DNA from: Exiguobacterium acetylicum DSM 20416
Lineage (GTDB): Bacteria > Bacillota > Bacilli > Exiguobacteriales > Exiguobacteriaceae
NCBI RefSeq assembly: GCF_000702605.1
Contig: NZ_JNIR01000001.1
Location: 1,602,501 to 1,666,500, forward strand
Length of the DNA: 64,000 bases
Direction of reading: 5' to 3'
In this document: in pieces, positions 9,964 to 19,271 of the stretch
Layout: every line of letters begins with the position of its first letter
Position numbering within the stretch: position 1 is the first letter of the stretch
Program-made: the position numbers and the translations under genes
Notes under the pieces: generated by a model
Told to the model about the DNA's origin: nothing
Database searches by the model: none
The model's input: the letters and a program-made list of their open reading frames with translations, nothing else

Positions 9964-10726
9964 CCAATGACTCCTTTACGATCAAACTTGCAAAGCGACC
10001 ACCATGGTCGCCGTGGCGATAAGAGAAGTAATCTTCCGCCTGACAGTGTGTACATAGACCTGAGTCCAGGACATCACCGACTCCACAACGCTCAGCTAGC
10101 GCAGCGTTCGTTTTTTGTAGCGATAACATCGCTTTTCCATCTTCCTTGCGTATGTAAGGAGTCTCATCGAGTTCAAGCGCATCGATTGCATCGATGACGG
10201 GTTGATCGACTTCGTAACAACAATCACGGATTGATGGACCAATGACCATTTGAATCGATGAACGACTCGCACCCGCACGTTCCATTTGCTTGACTGTTTC
10301 CTCGACGATATTGCCGACAGATCCGCGCCAACCGGCGTGCGTATTCGCGATGATTCCTGTCGTCGGATCACAGAAGACAAGCGGAACACAGTCAGCGAAG
10401 AGCATCATCAATAAAACATTCGAATCAGTTGTCACCAATCCATCTGTACCCGGAATCGCTGTTTCGTAATCCAAAGCACCGCGCCCAGAGTCAAGTGTCG
10501 TCACCTGTTCGACGTGATTTCCGTGAACTTGCTGTGCCCAAATCGAGTTCTCGAGGGATAGATCAAGCTGACGTGCGATGACTTGTCGGTTCTGGATGAC
10601 ACCGTCGCGGTCATCGTTGACATGTAATCCTAAATTTCCGTTTTCATGAGGGGCAGCGAACTTCGTCGTAAAGGCGGCACGTACGGTACCTGTCGGTGTA
10701 TCCCATTTGATCCATTGTCCAAACAT
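9950..10726 (-). CDS. pgeF: Peptidoglycan editing factor family / YfiH laccase-domain protein
   Basis: A 258-residue member of the YfiH/YlmD family. Related proteins are purine nucleoside-acting enzymes or peptidoglycan editing factors, and were earlier called multicopper polyphenol oxidases. Family His and Cys segments are seen in order: QQVHGNHV, ADCVPLVFCD, THAGWRGSVGN, CCYEVD and HCQAEDYFSYRHGDHGGRF. The ATG at 10726 is 7 nt after AAAGGAGG; an in-frame ATG at 10732 is too close to it. A terminator separates it from ftsZ. Confidence 0.9.
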   Translation of the reverse strand: MFGQWIKWDTPTGTVRAAFTTKFAAPHENGNLGLHVNDDRDGVIQNRQVIARQLDLSLENSIWAQQVHGNHVEQVTTLDSGRGALDYETAIPGTDGLVTTDSNVLLMMLFADCVPLVFCDPTTGIIANTHAGWRGSVGNIVEETVKQMERAGASRSSIQMVIGPSIRDCCYEVDQPVIDAIDALELDETPYIRKEDGKAMLSLQKTNAALAERCGVGDVLDSGLCTHCQAEDYFSYRHGDHGGRFASLIVKESLDVNS

Positions 10727-10747
10727 GTTCATGCCTCCTTTGATTTT

Positions 10748-10779
10748 AAAAAAAAGAGGCGCCGCTTTCGCGACACCTC
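10748..10779 (-). terminator. Intrinsic terminator between ftsZ and pgeF
   Basis: The minus strand has GAGGTGTCGC-GAAA-GCGGCGCCTC followed by eight T. It lies just after ftsZ and only about 15 nt before the pgeF ribosome-binding site. Confidence 0.88.
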
Positions 10780-10811
10780 ATCGTTTAGCAGTCGTGTCAC
10801 TGGAACATCGA

Positions 10812-11966
10812 TCAACGATTATTCCGGCGAAGGAAAGATGGGATGTCCATCGTTTCTTCGACATCTGGCGCTTTAGCCGGTTCAGGATTCGAGCTGACAG
10901 GTGTTTCTTCGACTTGTGGTTTTGACTCCTCTGTTGGTGGTGGAGTCGCTTGTTTTTTCTTTAGAAGATTCTTCATCATCTCTTGTGCCGATGGAATTTC
11001 GAAATCGAGTGGTTCGTTTTCGAACTCTGTCGCGATGACTGTAACGATGATTTCATCTTCGAGGTTATCGTTGATGACAGAACCGAAGATCAAGTTGACT
11101 TCCTCATCGGCTGCACTCTGAACGATTTGTGCGGCTTCCGTCACTTCGTACAAGCTAAGGTTCGCACTACCCGTGATGTTCATCAGAACACCTTTTGCGC
11201 CTTCGATTGATGTCTCAAGCAACGGACTCGAAATCGCTTTTTTCGCTGCTTCCGTCGCACGGTGTTCGCCTGTTGCGACACCTACACCCATCAATGCAGA
11301 ACCTTTTTCGGTCATGATCGTCTTCACATCGGCGAAGTCGAGGTTGATGAGACCAGGTACGGCGATCAAGTCGGTAATACCTTGTACGCCTTGACGCAAG
11401 ACGTTATCCGCTTCTTTGAACGCTTCAAGCATTGGTGTGTTCCGATCAACGATTTCAAGCAACTTGTCGTTCGGGATGACGATTAACGTATCGACTTTTT
11501 CTTTGAAGTTCTGGACACCTGAAACAGCATGTTGCATCCGTTTGCGTCCTTCAAACATGAATGGTTTTGTAACGACACCGACTGTCAATGCGCCGATCTC
11601 TTTTGAAATCTCCGCGATGACAGGAGCAGCTCCCGTACCCGTTCCGCCACCCATTCCCGCTGTGACGAAGACCATGTCAGCGCCAGAAAGGATTTCCGTT
11701 AATTGCTCACGGCTCTCTTCCGCCGCTTTTTTACCGATTTCCGGATTGGCACCCGCACCGAGACCGCGTGTCAATTTAGCACCGAGTTGCAGTTTTACGT
11801 CAGCTTGTGACATGTTCAATGCCTGCGCATCCGTGTTTACTGCGATGAATTCTACGCCTTGGACACCGTGTTCAATCATTCGGTTGACGGCGTTCGAACC
11901 GCCACCACCTACACCGATGACCTTGATTTTTGCTACTTGGTCCATCATTTCATCAAAATGCAACAT
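10812..11966 (-). CDS. ftsZ: Cell division GTPase FtsZ
   Basis: Tubulin-like GTPase that forms the Z-ring. The 384-residue protein has the tubulin signature GGGTGTG at 106-112, the T7 loop NLDFADVK at about 208-215, a variable linker rich in Pro, Glu and Thr (about 330-370) and the conserved C-terminal peptide [11 protein letters not shown] that binds FtsA and SepF. AGGGGG precedes the ATG. It follows ftsA by 47 nt. Confidence 0.98.
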   Translation of the reverse strand: MLHFDEMMDQVAKIKVIGVGGGGSNAVNRMIEHGVQGVEFIAVNTDAQALNMSQADVKLQLGAKLTRGLGAGANPEIGKKAAEESREQLTEILSGADMVFVTAGMGGGTGTGAAPVIAEISKEIGALTVGVVTKPFMFEGRKRMQHAVSGVQNFKEKVDTLIVIPNDKLLEIVDRNTPMLEAFKEADNVLRQGVQGITDLIAVPGLINLDFADVKTIMTEKGSALMGVGVATGEHRATEAAKKAISSPLLETSIEGAKGVLMNITGSANLSLYEVTEAAQIVQSAADEEVNLIFGSVINDNLEDEIIVTVIATEFENEPLDFEIPSAQEMMKNLLKKKQATPPPTEESKPQVEETPVSSNPEPAKAPDVEETMDIPSFLRRNNR

Positions 11967-12013
11967 AAAAAGGGCCCCCTAATATTTTTTACTCATTGGA
12001 TTTTTTGTAGGCA

Positions 12014-13318
12014 TTAACCAAAGAATTTCTCAAAGAAACTGCTGAATGACTTTTTCTCTTTTGGAGGCTGTTCACGTGTCGACCGTTCTTCTCGAACAGG
12101 TGTCGCTTGTTCGTTCATGAGCAGTGCATCCTGTTCACGTCCGTGTGCTACGACTTCCTTCTCTTCCGCGCGGTCGAAACCTGATTTCGATACGGCGCTT
12201 CGTGAAAGTACATAACGTAACATACCAGCTGCGACGGCATACTTCGGATGACGAATACCAAGACTAGCAGGTTGATAGACATTGACGCTCTGCTTGAAGA
12301 TTCGTTTCCCGAGCTGGTCAATTCCCGGCAATGAAGAACTTCCGCCACACAAGATTAAACCGCTGTTCATATGAGCGTATCCGGCTTGCGTCATTCGTTT
12401 TTGAATCATCTCGAAGATTTCTTCAAGTCGCGCTTCTAACACGAAACCGATTTCTGATTGTGGCTCGAAACGATGTTCCCCGTTGATCGTGACGTAAGAA
12501 ACTTTCTCTTCCGGATCACCGAGTGCTTCAAGTGCAACACCGTACTCTTCTTTTGCGAGCTTCGCATCTTGATATTTACAATTCATCTTATACGTCAAAT
12601 CACGTGTCAGATGATCGCCACCGTATGGCAACGTCGTCGAGTAGACGAGATCATTCTTTTCATAGATGGAAAGTGTCGTCGTCTCATGTCCGATGTCAAT
12701 GATTCCAACACCGAGTTCGAGTTCATCAATCGATGCTGCGATTCTAGATACCGCTAAACTCTCCAGCACATATCCAGCAAGCTCTAAACCAGCCCGTTCA
12801 ATGGAACGTTTAATGCTATGTAGGATCGTCTTTGCTCCGATGATGAGCTTCCCTGTTACTTCGAGACGATAACCAATCATTCCTCTAGGATCAGTGATCT
12901 CCGTTTGCTGATCGACCGTAAACGTCTTCGGCAGAACATCGACGACACTGAGTTCGTTTGGAATTCGCATGACCATCGCAGAATGCAGAACATCTTTCAC
13001 GTCATCATCCGTGATTTCATTGTCCTCACCTTTGATCGATGTCATCCCCTGGCAATCCTTCACTTGAATGTGTTCGCCAGAAATAGCAACATATACTTCA
13101 CCAATTGGTTCACCAAGTGTACGTTCCACTTCCGTGACCGCTTGTTTAATGGCATGTACCGTTTGATCGATGTCAACGATGACACCTCGTTTAACACCCG
13201 CGGATGGTGCAGAACCTTCAGCAAGAACGTTCAGCGTTCCACCAAGTAGTTCACCGACGATGAGTTTCACCTCCGATGTCCCTATGTCGAGTGCGGCAAT
13301 CGTACCTTTCGTTTCCAT
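12014..13318 (-). CDS. ftsA: Cell division protein FtsA
   Basis: Actin-like ATPase that anchors FtsZ to the membrane and recruits late division proteins. The 434-residue protein has the phosphate-1 segment AALDIGTSEVKLIVG, a 1C/SHS2 insertion domain (about 85-160), the phosphate-2 segment GVGIIDIGHETT and the adenosine segment LCGGSSSLPGI. The C-terminus KSFSSFFEKFFG is the amphipathic membrane-targeting helix. The linker before it is basic and variable. A 229-nt non-coding gap lies upstream. Confidence 0.97.
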   Translation of the reverse strand: METKGTIAALDIGTSEVKLIVGELLGGTLNVLAEGSAPSAGVKRGVIVDIDQTVHAIKQAVTEVERTLGEPIGEVYVAISGEHIQVKDCQGMTSIKGEDNEITDDDVKDVLHSAMVMRIPNELSVVDVLPKTFTVDQQTEITDPRGMIGYRLEVTGKLIIGAKTILHSIKRSIERAGLELAGYVLESLAVSRIAASIDELELGVGIIDIGHETTTLSIYEKNDLVYSTTLPYGGDHLTRDLTYKMNCKYQDAKLAKEEYGVALEALGDPEEKVSYVTINGEHRFEPQSEIGFVLEARLEEIFEMIQKRMTQAGYAHMNSGLILCGGSSSLPGIDQLGKRIFKQSVNVYQPASLGIRHPKYAVAAGMLRYVLSRSAVSKSGFDRAEEKEVVAHGREQDALLMNEQATPVREERSTREQPPKEKKSFSSFFEKFFG

Positions 13319-13547
13319 GGGAGTGACACCTCCACTTTCATAATACTAATCCTTTTTATTCCTAATTATATTCTAGGAACAGGACAGGCTTCTTCTCGTT
13401 TAAGTCTACACTATATAAATACTTACGAAAAGAAGTTATTGCCCGTCTTAGCGTTCGAATAGATTACGATTTGATGACGATTCGAATAACAGTCGACGAA
13501 TGAAAACACACGTTTGTTTTTTTGTTCATCAGCCCTTTACGAATCTT
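13319..13547 (-). other. Non-coding gap between divIB and ftsA, possible ftsA promoter
   Basis: This AT-rich 229-nt stretch has no supported gene. On the minus strand a TATAAT lies at 13365-13370, about 50 nt before the ftsA start, but I see no matching TTGACA-like -35. A TATATAGT stretch lies further up. A promoter for ftsA-ftsZ here is plausible by analogy with B. subtilis. Confidence 0.4.
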
Positions 13548-14327
13548 CTATTTTTTCCCTTTATATGGTTTGAAATAGATACCGCCATCAATTGTAATTG
13601 TTCCCGTCTTTCCTTTCGGTAAGGCAGAAATGACCTTCACGTACTCATTCAAGGAATTTGAAAAGGCAGACGTACTGAGTAATACCGTATTCCCATCCGT
13701 CATGAATAACTTCAGACCGCCTTTGTCCGTCTTATCGTTTGCGACGATTTCGGAAATCCGGCTCCGTACTTTCGGCTCAATTTTAACGAGTTCCTTCGTC
13801 AATCGATTTAATGACTGATCCGTGAATCCTGTCAAGATCGGAGCATCGAATAGTTCTTCCTTCGACTTTCCAGGAATGATTGTTCCGTCCGCAAGCACGA
13901 TCCGGTCTCCCGGTTTATCCTTCGCGTAAGCAATCTCTTTCTCTTCCGTCACCGTCACGCGATATTGATGCAAAAACTGTTTTTGCATCGTCGCTTCTTG
14001 AATACCCGGAACCTTCTCGATTCGCTCAAGAACGTCTTCCTCCGATACATTAAAGGCGTGTGTTTCCTTCACCTTAATCCCGGACGCTTGCAAGATATCA
14101 GCAGACTTCACATTGACATTACCATCGATATCAAATTGAGCAACCCGAGAATAACTCGATTGTAGATAAAAGACGACACCGACCAATAGACCAATCAGAA
14201 TCAGGACATAAATGAGTCTTCGGTTGGCTTTTTTGCGACGTTGTTCACGGATATAAGGTATCTTATCCTCGAGACTACGGACGTTCTCGTCCTCTTGTGG
14301 TCGTCCGACCGCTCTCCGTTCCCTCAC
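13548..14327 (-). CDS. divIB: Cell division protein DivIB/FtsQ
   Basis: Bitopic septal protein that works with FtsL and PBP2B. The 259-residue protein has a basic cytoplasmic tail (about 1-38), one membrane span (about 39-57, [19 protein letters not shown]), a POTRA domain (about 65-135) and a beta domain. The GTG at 14327 is the likely start, with AGGGGGA upstream. The gene lies between murG and ftsA as in Bacillus, but murB is absent. Confidence 0.93.
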   Translation of the reverse strand: MRERRAVGRPQEDENVRSLEDKIPYIREQRRKKANRRLIYVLILIGLLVGVVFYLQSSYSRVAQFDIDGNVNVKSADILQASGIKVKETHAFNVSEEDVLERIEKVPGIQEATMQKQFLHQYRVTVTEEKEIAYAKDKPGDRIVLADGTIIPGKSKEELFDAPILTGFTDQSLNRLTKELVKIEPKVRSRISEIVANDKTDKGGLKLFMTDGNTVLLSTSAFSNSLNEYVKVISALPKGKTGTITIDGGIYFKPYKGKK

Positions 14328-14387
14328 GTCTCATTCCCCCTCTATACGTAACAGTTCATTTCCCTATCGGTCTTTTCCTGCAATAGT

Positions 14388-15482
14388 TTAGTTTTTTTGT
14401 GCCGTCAATCGTAACAATTCATCAACTAAGTCCCGTGAAGCATTCGGCATACCGAGGGCAAGCGCCGCTTCAGACATCATTTGTTGTTGTGCTAATGCTT
14501 TTTCACATGCCTCAAACAACCGATCACCCGTTAGCTCTTGTTCACGAATCAATAGACTCGCACCTGTCTCGACAAGCGATGAGGCATTGACCTCTTGATG
14601 ATTTTCCGTCACGTAAGGACTCGGGATGAGCACACTCGGTAAGCCGAGTGTCGTCAGCTCTGCCAGTGTGCTTGCTCCCGAACGCGAAATGACGAGTTGA
14701 CTTGCTTTTAAGATGTTTGGTAAATCATATACGAATGGGCGAAGTTGAATGCGTTCTGGTACGGAACCAACGCGTGACACAATCGTATCGTAATGAATTT
14801 GACCAGTAACGAAGAGGAGCGACCATCCTGCTTGCTCGACCTTTGGCATCATATCGACGACTGCTTCGTTGATCGCCGGTGCGCCACGACTACCGCCATA
14901 GATGACGATGAGAGGGCGTCCTTCCTCAAAACCGAAACGTTGTCGCTCTTCAAGCGGATTGATGTTGAGCTCTGCCACTTCAGAAGCACGCGGATTTCCG
15001 ATTAAAACCGTCTTCGCTTCATTCTTACCGAAGTGATGCCCAGATCCTTTAAAAGAGAGTGCAACCCGATCCACATACCGAGCTAAGAATTTATTCGTGA
15101 TACCAGGCAGACTGTTTTGTTCATGAACGAGTGTCTTGAAACCCATTTTTGCAGCCGTATACAATACCGGTCCACAAACGAACCCACCTGTACCGACGAC
15201 GATATCCGGTTGGAACTGGCGCAGTAGTCGACGAACACGCCGGACGCTCTTGACGAATCGGATGCCGGTCTTGACGTTTTCGAATGACAAGGAACGACGG
15301 ATACCAGAAATCTCAATCGATTCAAATGAAATTCCCGCGCGACGGACGATATCCGCCTCGAGACCATTTTCTGTTCCGATATAGAGGACCTCACACGGCA
15401 TGCGTTGTTCGAGCTCCCGAATCATGGCGAGTGCCGGATAGATATGACCACCTGTACCGCCTCCAGAGACGACGATTTTCAT
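14388..15482 (-). CDS. murG: UDP-GlcNAc:lipid I N-acetylglucosaminyltransferase
   Basis: Makes lipid II from lipid I at the inner face of the membrane. The 364-residue GT28 protein has the N-terminal G-loop VSGGGTGGHIYPALA at about 5-19, a second G-loop GGSRGAPAINE near 195 and the donor-binding segment SRSGASTLAELTTLGLPSVLIPSP near 265-288. The start overlaps the murD stop by 4 nt (ATGA), with AGGAGG upstream. Confidence 0.96.
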   Translation of the reverse strand: MKIVVSGGGTGGHIYPALAMIRELEQRMPCEVLYIGTENGLEADIVRRAGISFESIEISGIRRSLSFENVKTGIRFVKSVRRVRRLLRQFQPDIVVGTGGFVCGPVLYTAAKMGFKTLVHEQNSLPGITNKFLARYVDRVALSFKGSGHHFGKNEAKTVLIGNPRASEVAELNINPLEERQRFGFEEGRPLIVIYGGSRGAPAINEAVVDMMPKVEQAGWSLLFVTGQIHYDTIVSRVGSVPERIQLRPFVYDLPNILKASQLVISRSGASTLAELTTLGLPSVLIPSPYVTENHQEVNASSLVETGASLLIREQELTGDRLFEACEKALAQQQMMSEAALALGMPNASRDLVDELLRLTAQKN

Positions 15483-16825
15483 ACTGTTGTTCCTCCTACT
15501 TCATGTACGGCACGAACGAAATGATCGCCGCGCTCTTCATATGTCTTGTATTGATCCCAACTTGCAGATGCTGGTGACAGAAGAATGATGTCGCCGGGTT
15601 GCGATACTTCAAACGCTACTTTCACGGCTTCATCCATCGCCTCAACGACAGTTGACGCATAGCCATTTTCTGACGCAAGCGTTCCGAATCGATGACCCGT
15701 TTCACCAAGTCCGATGACATGTTTGACATGCTTCATTGCATCGAGTAACGGTGTCAAATCCGCTCCACGCTCGAGTCCGCCACATAACCAGATGATGGGT
15801 GCCGTAAATCCGGATAACGCCGCTTCCGTCGCAACATTATTCGTCGCTTTTGAGTCGTTGTAAACTTTTCGTCCAGCAACTTCACCAACGAACTGTGTCC
15901 GGTGCTCTACACCACCGAACGTCCGTAGAACATGTTGAACGTCAGATAATGCTAAGTTAAATGGTTCGACGAGTGTTAAGGCTGCGAGAACGTTCTCGAC
16001 ATTATGCCCACCACCGAGAGCCAGTTCATCAACAGGTAAGATACTCGTTCCATTGATTGTCAACGTATCGTTTATGACTTCTGCATACGCCGATTGACGA
16101 CGAGAGAACAAGAGCGGCGTTACTTCAGCAGTCTTTCCGAGCGCATTGACGGAAACATCATCGGCATTCAAGACAAGACGATCTGTTTCTTTCATGTTCT
16201 TAAAGATCCGGGCTTTCGCTTCGCCATACGATTGAAAATCACCATGATAATCCAGATGTGCCGGTGATAAATTCAAAAAGGCTGCCGTGTACGGTCGGAA
16301 CTGCTCGATCCCCATCAATTGAAAACTTGATAATTCGATGACGATGATATCGTCCTGTTTCGCCTGACATGCGATTTCAATTGCCGGGAATCCAATGTTT
16401 CCTGCCAAATGTACACGCCGAGTACCGGTTTTCAACAACTCATGGACAAGCGTCGTCGTCGTCGTTTTCCCGTTCGATCCTGTGATGGCAATCCACGTCG
16501 CATCTGTTGCTTGATACGCCAGCTCTACCTCTGTCCAAACCGGAATGTCGCGTCGTAGCGCTTCTTGTAGCAGATCGATGTGATACGGAATCCCTGGATT
16601 CTTGACGATCAGATCGATGTCGTCGAGTAGTGTGAGCGGATGCTCACCGTAGACCGTCTTAACGTCGAGTGATGCAAGCGTTGCTTGATCACTCTCGGAC
16701 GGCGTTTTCCCGTCATTGACCGTTACTTCTGCACCAACACTCGCTAAATACCGAGCTGCTGCGATTCCACTTTTCGCCGTTCCGAGAACGAGCACTTTTT
16801 GATCATTCCATTGTCGTTGTTCCAT
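15479..16825 (-). CDS. murD: UDP-MurNAc-L-alanine:D-glutamate ligase
   Basis: ATP-dependent Mur ligase that adds D-Glu to UDP-MurNAc-L-Ala. The N-terminal UDP-binding Rossmann segment is VLVLGTAKSGIAAARYL. The ATP loop is ITGSNGKTTTT, and the central ELSSFQL and C-terminal HRTQFVGE and NDSKATN motifs are present. The product is about 448 residues from the ATG at 16825; a GTG at 16840 is an alternative start with an equally weak ribosome-binding site. It sits between mraY and murG. Confidence 0.95.
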   Translation of the reverse strand: MEQRQWNDQKVLVLGTAKSGIAAARYLASVGAEVTVNDGKTPSESDQATLASLDVKTVYGEHPLTLLDDIDLIVKNPGIPYHIDLLQEALRRDIPVWTEVELAYQATDATWIAITGSNGKTTTTTLVHELLKTGTRRVHLAGNIGFPAIEIACQAKQDDIIVIELSSFQLMGIEQFRPYTAAFLNLSPAHLDYHGDFQSYGEAKARIFKNMKETDRLVLNADDVSVNALGKTAEVTPLLFSRRQSAYAEVINDTLTINGTSILPVDELALGGGHNVENVLAALTLVEPFNLALSDVQHVLRTFGGVEHRTQFVGEVAGRKVYNDSKATNNVATEAALSGFTAPIIWLCGGLERGADLTPLLDAMKHVKHVIGLGETGHRFGTLASENGYASTVVEAMDEAVKVAFEVSQPGDIILLSPASASWDQYKTYEERGDHFVRAVHEVGGTTV

Positions 16826-16858
16826 TGTTGAATCGCTCACTTTCTCTCTTCTTTTTTA

Positions 16859-17821
16859 TTACACGAATAGATAGGCGATGAATGCCATCAAACAGCTGAT
16901 TCCTGCGAATGTACCGACGATCCGCCATTCGCTCCAACCGACCATTTCGAAGTGGTGGTGAATTGGGCTCATTTTGAAAATTCGTTTCCCTGTCGTCTTA
17001 AAGGAGATGACTTGTAGAATGACTGATAATGTCTCGACAACAAAAACGATACCGATTAAGACGAGTAGTAATTCCAGTTTTAAGACAATCGATAGACCTG
17101 CTAGTGCAGCCCCAAGTGCTAGTGAACCTGTATCTCCCATGAAGATCTTCGCTGGGTGCGCATTGAATAACAGGAATCCGATCAATGCACCGACTGCTGA
17201 GAAAGCAAAACAAGCAGCGCCTACTTCATCCGCGATAAACCAACTGTATAATCCGAAGAACAAGAATGTTGGAATCGCTGTGAACGACACGAGACCATCT
17301 AGACCATCCGTCAAGTTGACTGCATTTGAGAAGCCGACTAACCAGAACAAGGCAACGAACGGATAGACGATACCGAAATCAAGCTCAAAATCTGTAAATG
17401 GAATCGATAGATACGTCGCATCACTCGTAAATCCACCACTCAACCAGACGAATAACAATCCGACGACGATTTGTCCAATTAATTTTTGTTTCGAATTCAG
17501 ACCAAGGTTACGTTTCTTGACGACTTTGATGTAATCATCAATGAAGCCGATCACGCCATAAGCAAGTGTTAAAAACAGTAACGATAATTGTGTTGTCGAT
17601 AGATCGCCCATGACGACTGCACCGAGAACGCTGACGATCATCGCGACAAGAATGACGATTCCACCCATTGTCGGTGTTCCTGATTTGACCTGATGCCATT
17701 GCGGTCCTTCTTCCCGAATTTCCTGACCGAACTTCAATTGGTGTAGAAACGGAATCGCCTTTGGCATTATAAGTAGTACAACAAGAAATGCAAGAATAAG
17801 ACTGATGAATAATGTGATCAT
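16859..17821 (-). CDS. mraY: Phospho-MurNAc-pentapeptide transferase
   Basis: Transfers phospho-MurNAc-pentapeptide to undecaprenyl phosphate to form lipid I. The 320-residue protein has about ten hydrophobic segments. The family catalytic motifs are present: the DDY in GFIDDYIKVVKKRN, NAVNLTDGLDGL, FMGDTGSLALG and the HHHFE of SPIHHHFEMVGW. The ATG at 17821 is preferred, with AAGGGTG upstream; a GTG at 17830 is in frame. Confidence 0.96.
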   Translation of the reverse strand: MITLFISLILAFLVVLLIMPKAIPFLHQLKFGQEIREEGPQWHQVKSGTPTMGGIVILVAMIVSVLGAVVMGDLSTTQLSLLFLTLAYGVIGFIDDYIKVVKKRNLGLNSKQKLIGQIVVGLLFVWLSGGFTSDATYLSIPFTDFELDFGIVYPFVALFWLVGFSNAVNLTDGLDGLVSFTAIPTFLFFGLYSWFIADEVGAACFAFSAVGALIGFLLFNAHPAKIFMGDTGSLALGAALAGLSIVLKLELLLVLIGIVFVVETLSVILQVISFKTTGKRIFKMSPIHHHFEMVGWSEWRIVGTFAGISCLMAFIAYLFV

Positions 17822-17843
17822 AGCAGACACCCTTTTTCAAAAA

Positions 17844-19163
17844 TTAGTTTTCGTTCAGATAGGTTAATATCCGTTCGAGCGCCATCCCACGTGACGCTTT
17901 CAATAAGACGATTGTTCGTTCTCCGAGCAGCGAATACAATCGTTTTGCAGCCTCCTCGACAGTTGCTGCGAATTGGATTTGAACAGACGGGTCGCTGATT
18001 CCTTCAGCAATCCACGCGCCTTTCTCCCCTACTAGGATAGCATGCGAAACGGGTAACGCAATCCGCTTTCCGACCGAGGCATGTAATAAGCGTTCTTGGT
18101 CCCCTAATTCATACATATCGCCGAGGACGAGAACTCGTGTCGTATACCCTTCCAGCGCAGTGACGGTCTCTATCGCCGCATTCATCGATGTCGGACTCGC
18201 GTTATACGCATCATTGATGACTGCAGTCTCCTCAAAGAGCAGTCGTTCCATCCGCATCGGTGTCAATTCAACAGCATCGAACCCTTCTTGAATCCGGGCG
18301 TCTGTCACGCCAAGTGCACGTGCTGTCGCGATCGCGTATGCTGCATTTCGGACTTGGTGCTTTCCTAACACTGGCAGATGAAAAGCGGTGCCATCGTAAG
18401 TAAAGACCGTCCCAAAGAATGTTGCTTCCTTCGTTTCGATCCGGTACGTATTTCCGATCTGATAGCCGATCTTCTCCGCTTCGACTTCTGCGAGAAGTGG
18501 TTCGTCACCATCAACGAATAAATGACCACCTGGCTTGAGTCCGGATTGAATCTCAAGCTTCGCTTTGGCTATGCCACTGCGTCCACCGACTTGCTCCGCA
18601 TGCGATTCGCCGATATTCGTGACGAGTGCGATATCTGGCTCAGCTAGATTCGATAGGAATTCAATATCGCCAAATCCGTTCATTCCCATCTCAAGCACAG
18701 CGACTTCCGTATCAGCCGGCATCATGAGAATCGTTAACGGCATTCCGATATCCGAATTGAAGTTTCCTTGTGTCTTATGTGTCTTGAACGTCGTCTTGAG
18801 TACACTTTCGACCATGTCCTTCGTCGACGTCTTCCCATTCGATCCAGTGATGGCGACGATTTTTGGCGCAATCTGCATTAAGTATCGTTTTGCGATTTGT
18901 TGCAGGGCAACCAATGGTTCATCAACTTCCAAGAAAACGACATCGATATCTGGTCGATCAATGCCTTTCTTCCATAAGGTGACGATCGCTCCTTGATTTT
19001 TTGCACCTTCAAGGAATCGATGACCATCAACGCGCGCTCCCTGAATCGGTACATAGAGACCGTCTTCCAGTTGCGCGCGCGAATCCGTTGCAAAGTGCCG
19101 GACGACACGGTCGTCTTTGACATCGAGATGCAACCATTCAGCGAGTTGCGTAATTGTTAACAT
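17844..19163 (-). CDS. murF: UDP-MurNAc-tripeptide:D-Ala-D-Ala ligase
   Basis: Adds D-Ala-D-Ala to the UDP-MurNAc-tripeptide. Identity as MurF rather than MurE comes from QGNFNSDIGMPLT, EMGMNGFGDIEFL and INDAYNASPTSMNAAI. The ATP loop is ITGSNGKTSTKD. The product is 439 residues from the ATG at 19163, with GGAGG 8 nt upstream. In Bacillus, murE occupies this place next to mraY. A hairpin separates it from pbpB upstream. Confidence 0.94.
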   Translation of the reverse strand: MLTITQLAEWLHLDVKDDRVVRHFATDSRAQLEDGLYVPIQGARVDGHRFLEGAKNQGAIVTLWKKGIDRPDIDVVFLEVDEPLVALQQIAKRYLMQIAPKIVAITGSNGKTSTKDMVESVLKTTFKTHKTQGNFNSDIGMPLTILMMPADTEVAVLEMGMNGFGDIEFLSNLAEPDIALVTNIGESHAEQVGGRSGIAKAKLEIQSGLKPGGHLFVDGDEPLLAEVEAEKIGYQIGNTYRIETKEATFFGTVFTYDGTAFHLPVLGKHQVRNAAYAIATARALGVTDARIQEGFDAVELTPMRMERLLFEETAVINDAYNASPTSMNAAIETVTALEGYTTRVLVLGDMYELGDQERLLHASVGKRIALPVSHAILVGEKGAWIAEGISDPSVQIQFAATVEEAAKRLYSLLGERTIVLLKASRGMALERILTYLNEN

Positions 19164-19189
19164 GATATATACCTCCATTCGATGACAGC

Positions 19190-19236
19190 AAAAGAGGACG
19201 AATGCAAAAGTCAACGAATGACTCCTGTTCGTCCTC
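19190..19236 (-). terminator. Nested hairpin between pbpB and murF, weak terminator
   Basis: On the minus strand the outer arms GAGGACGAA / TTCGTCCTC enclose an inner hairpin AGTCA-TTCGT-TGACT. The structure is followed by TTTTGC, so the U-run is short. It sits 27 nt before the murF start. Confidence 0.6.
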
Positions 19237-19271
19237 GTCTTCCTGTAGAAATCAGGAAACTTGCTCTACCG

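Noticed and set aside
11416-11982. A 188-codon open frame on the plus strand over ftsZ
   Set aside because: It is antisense to ftsZ, and its composition (Pro, Ser, Thr, Ala) mirrors the codon use of the real gene.
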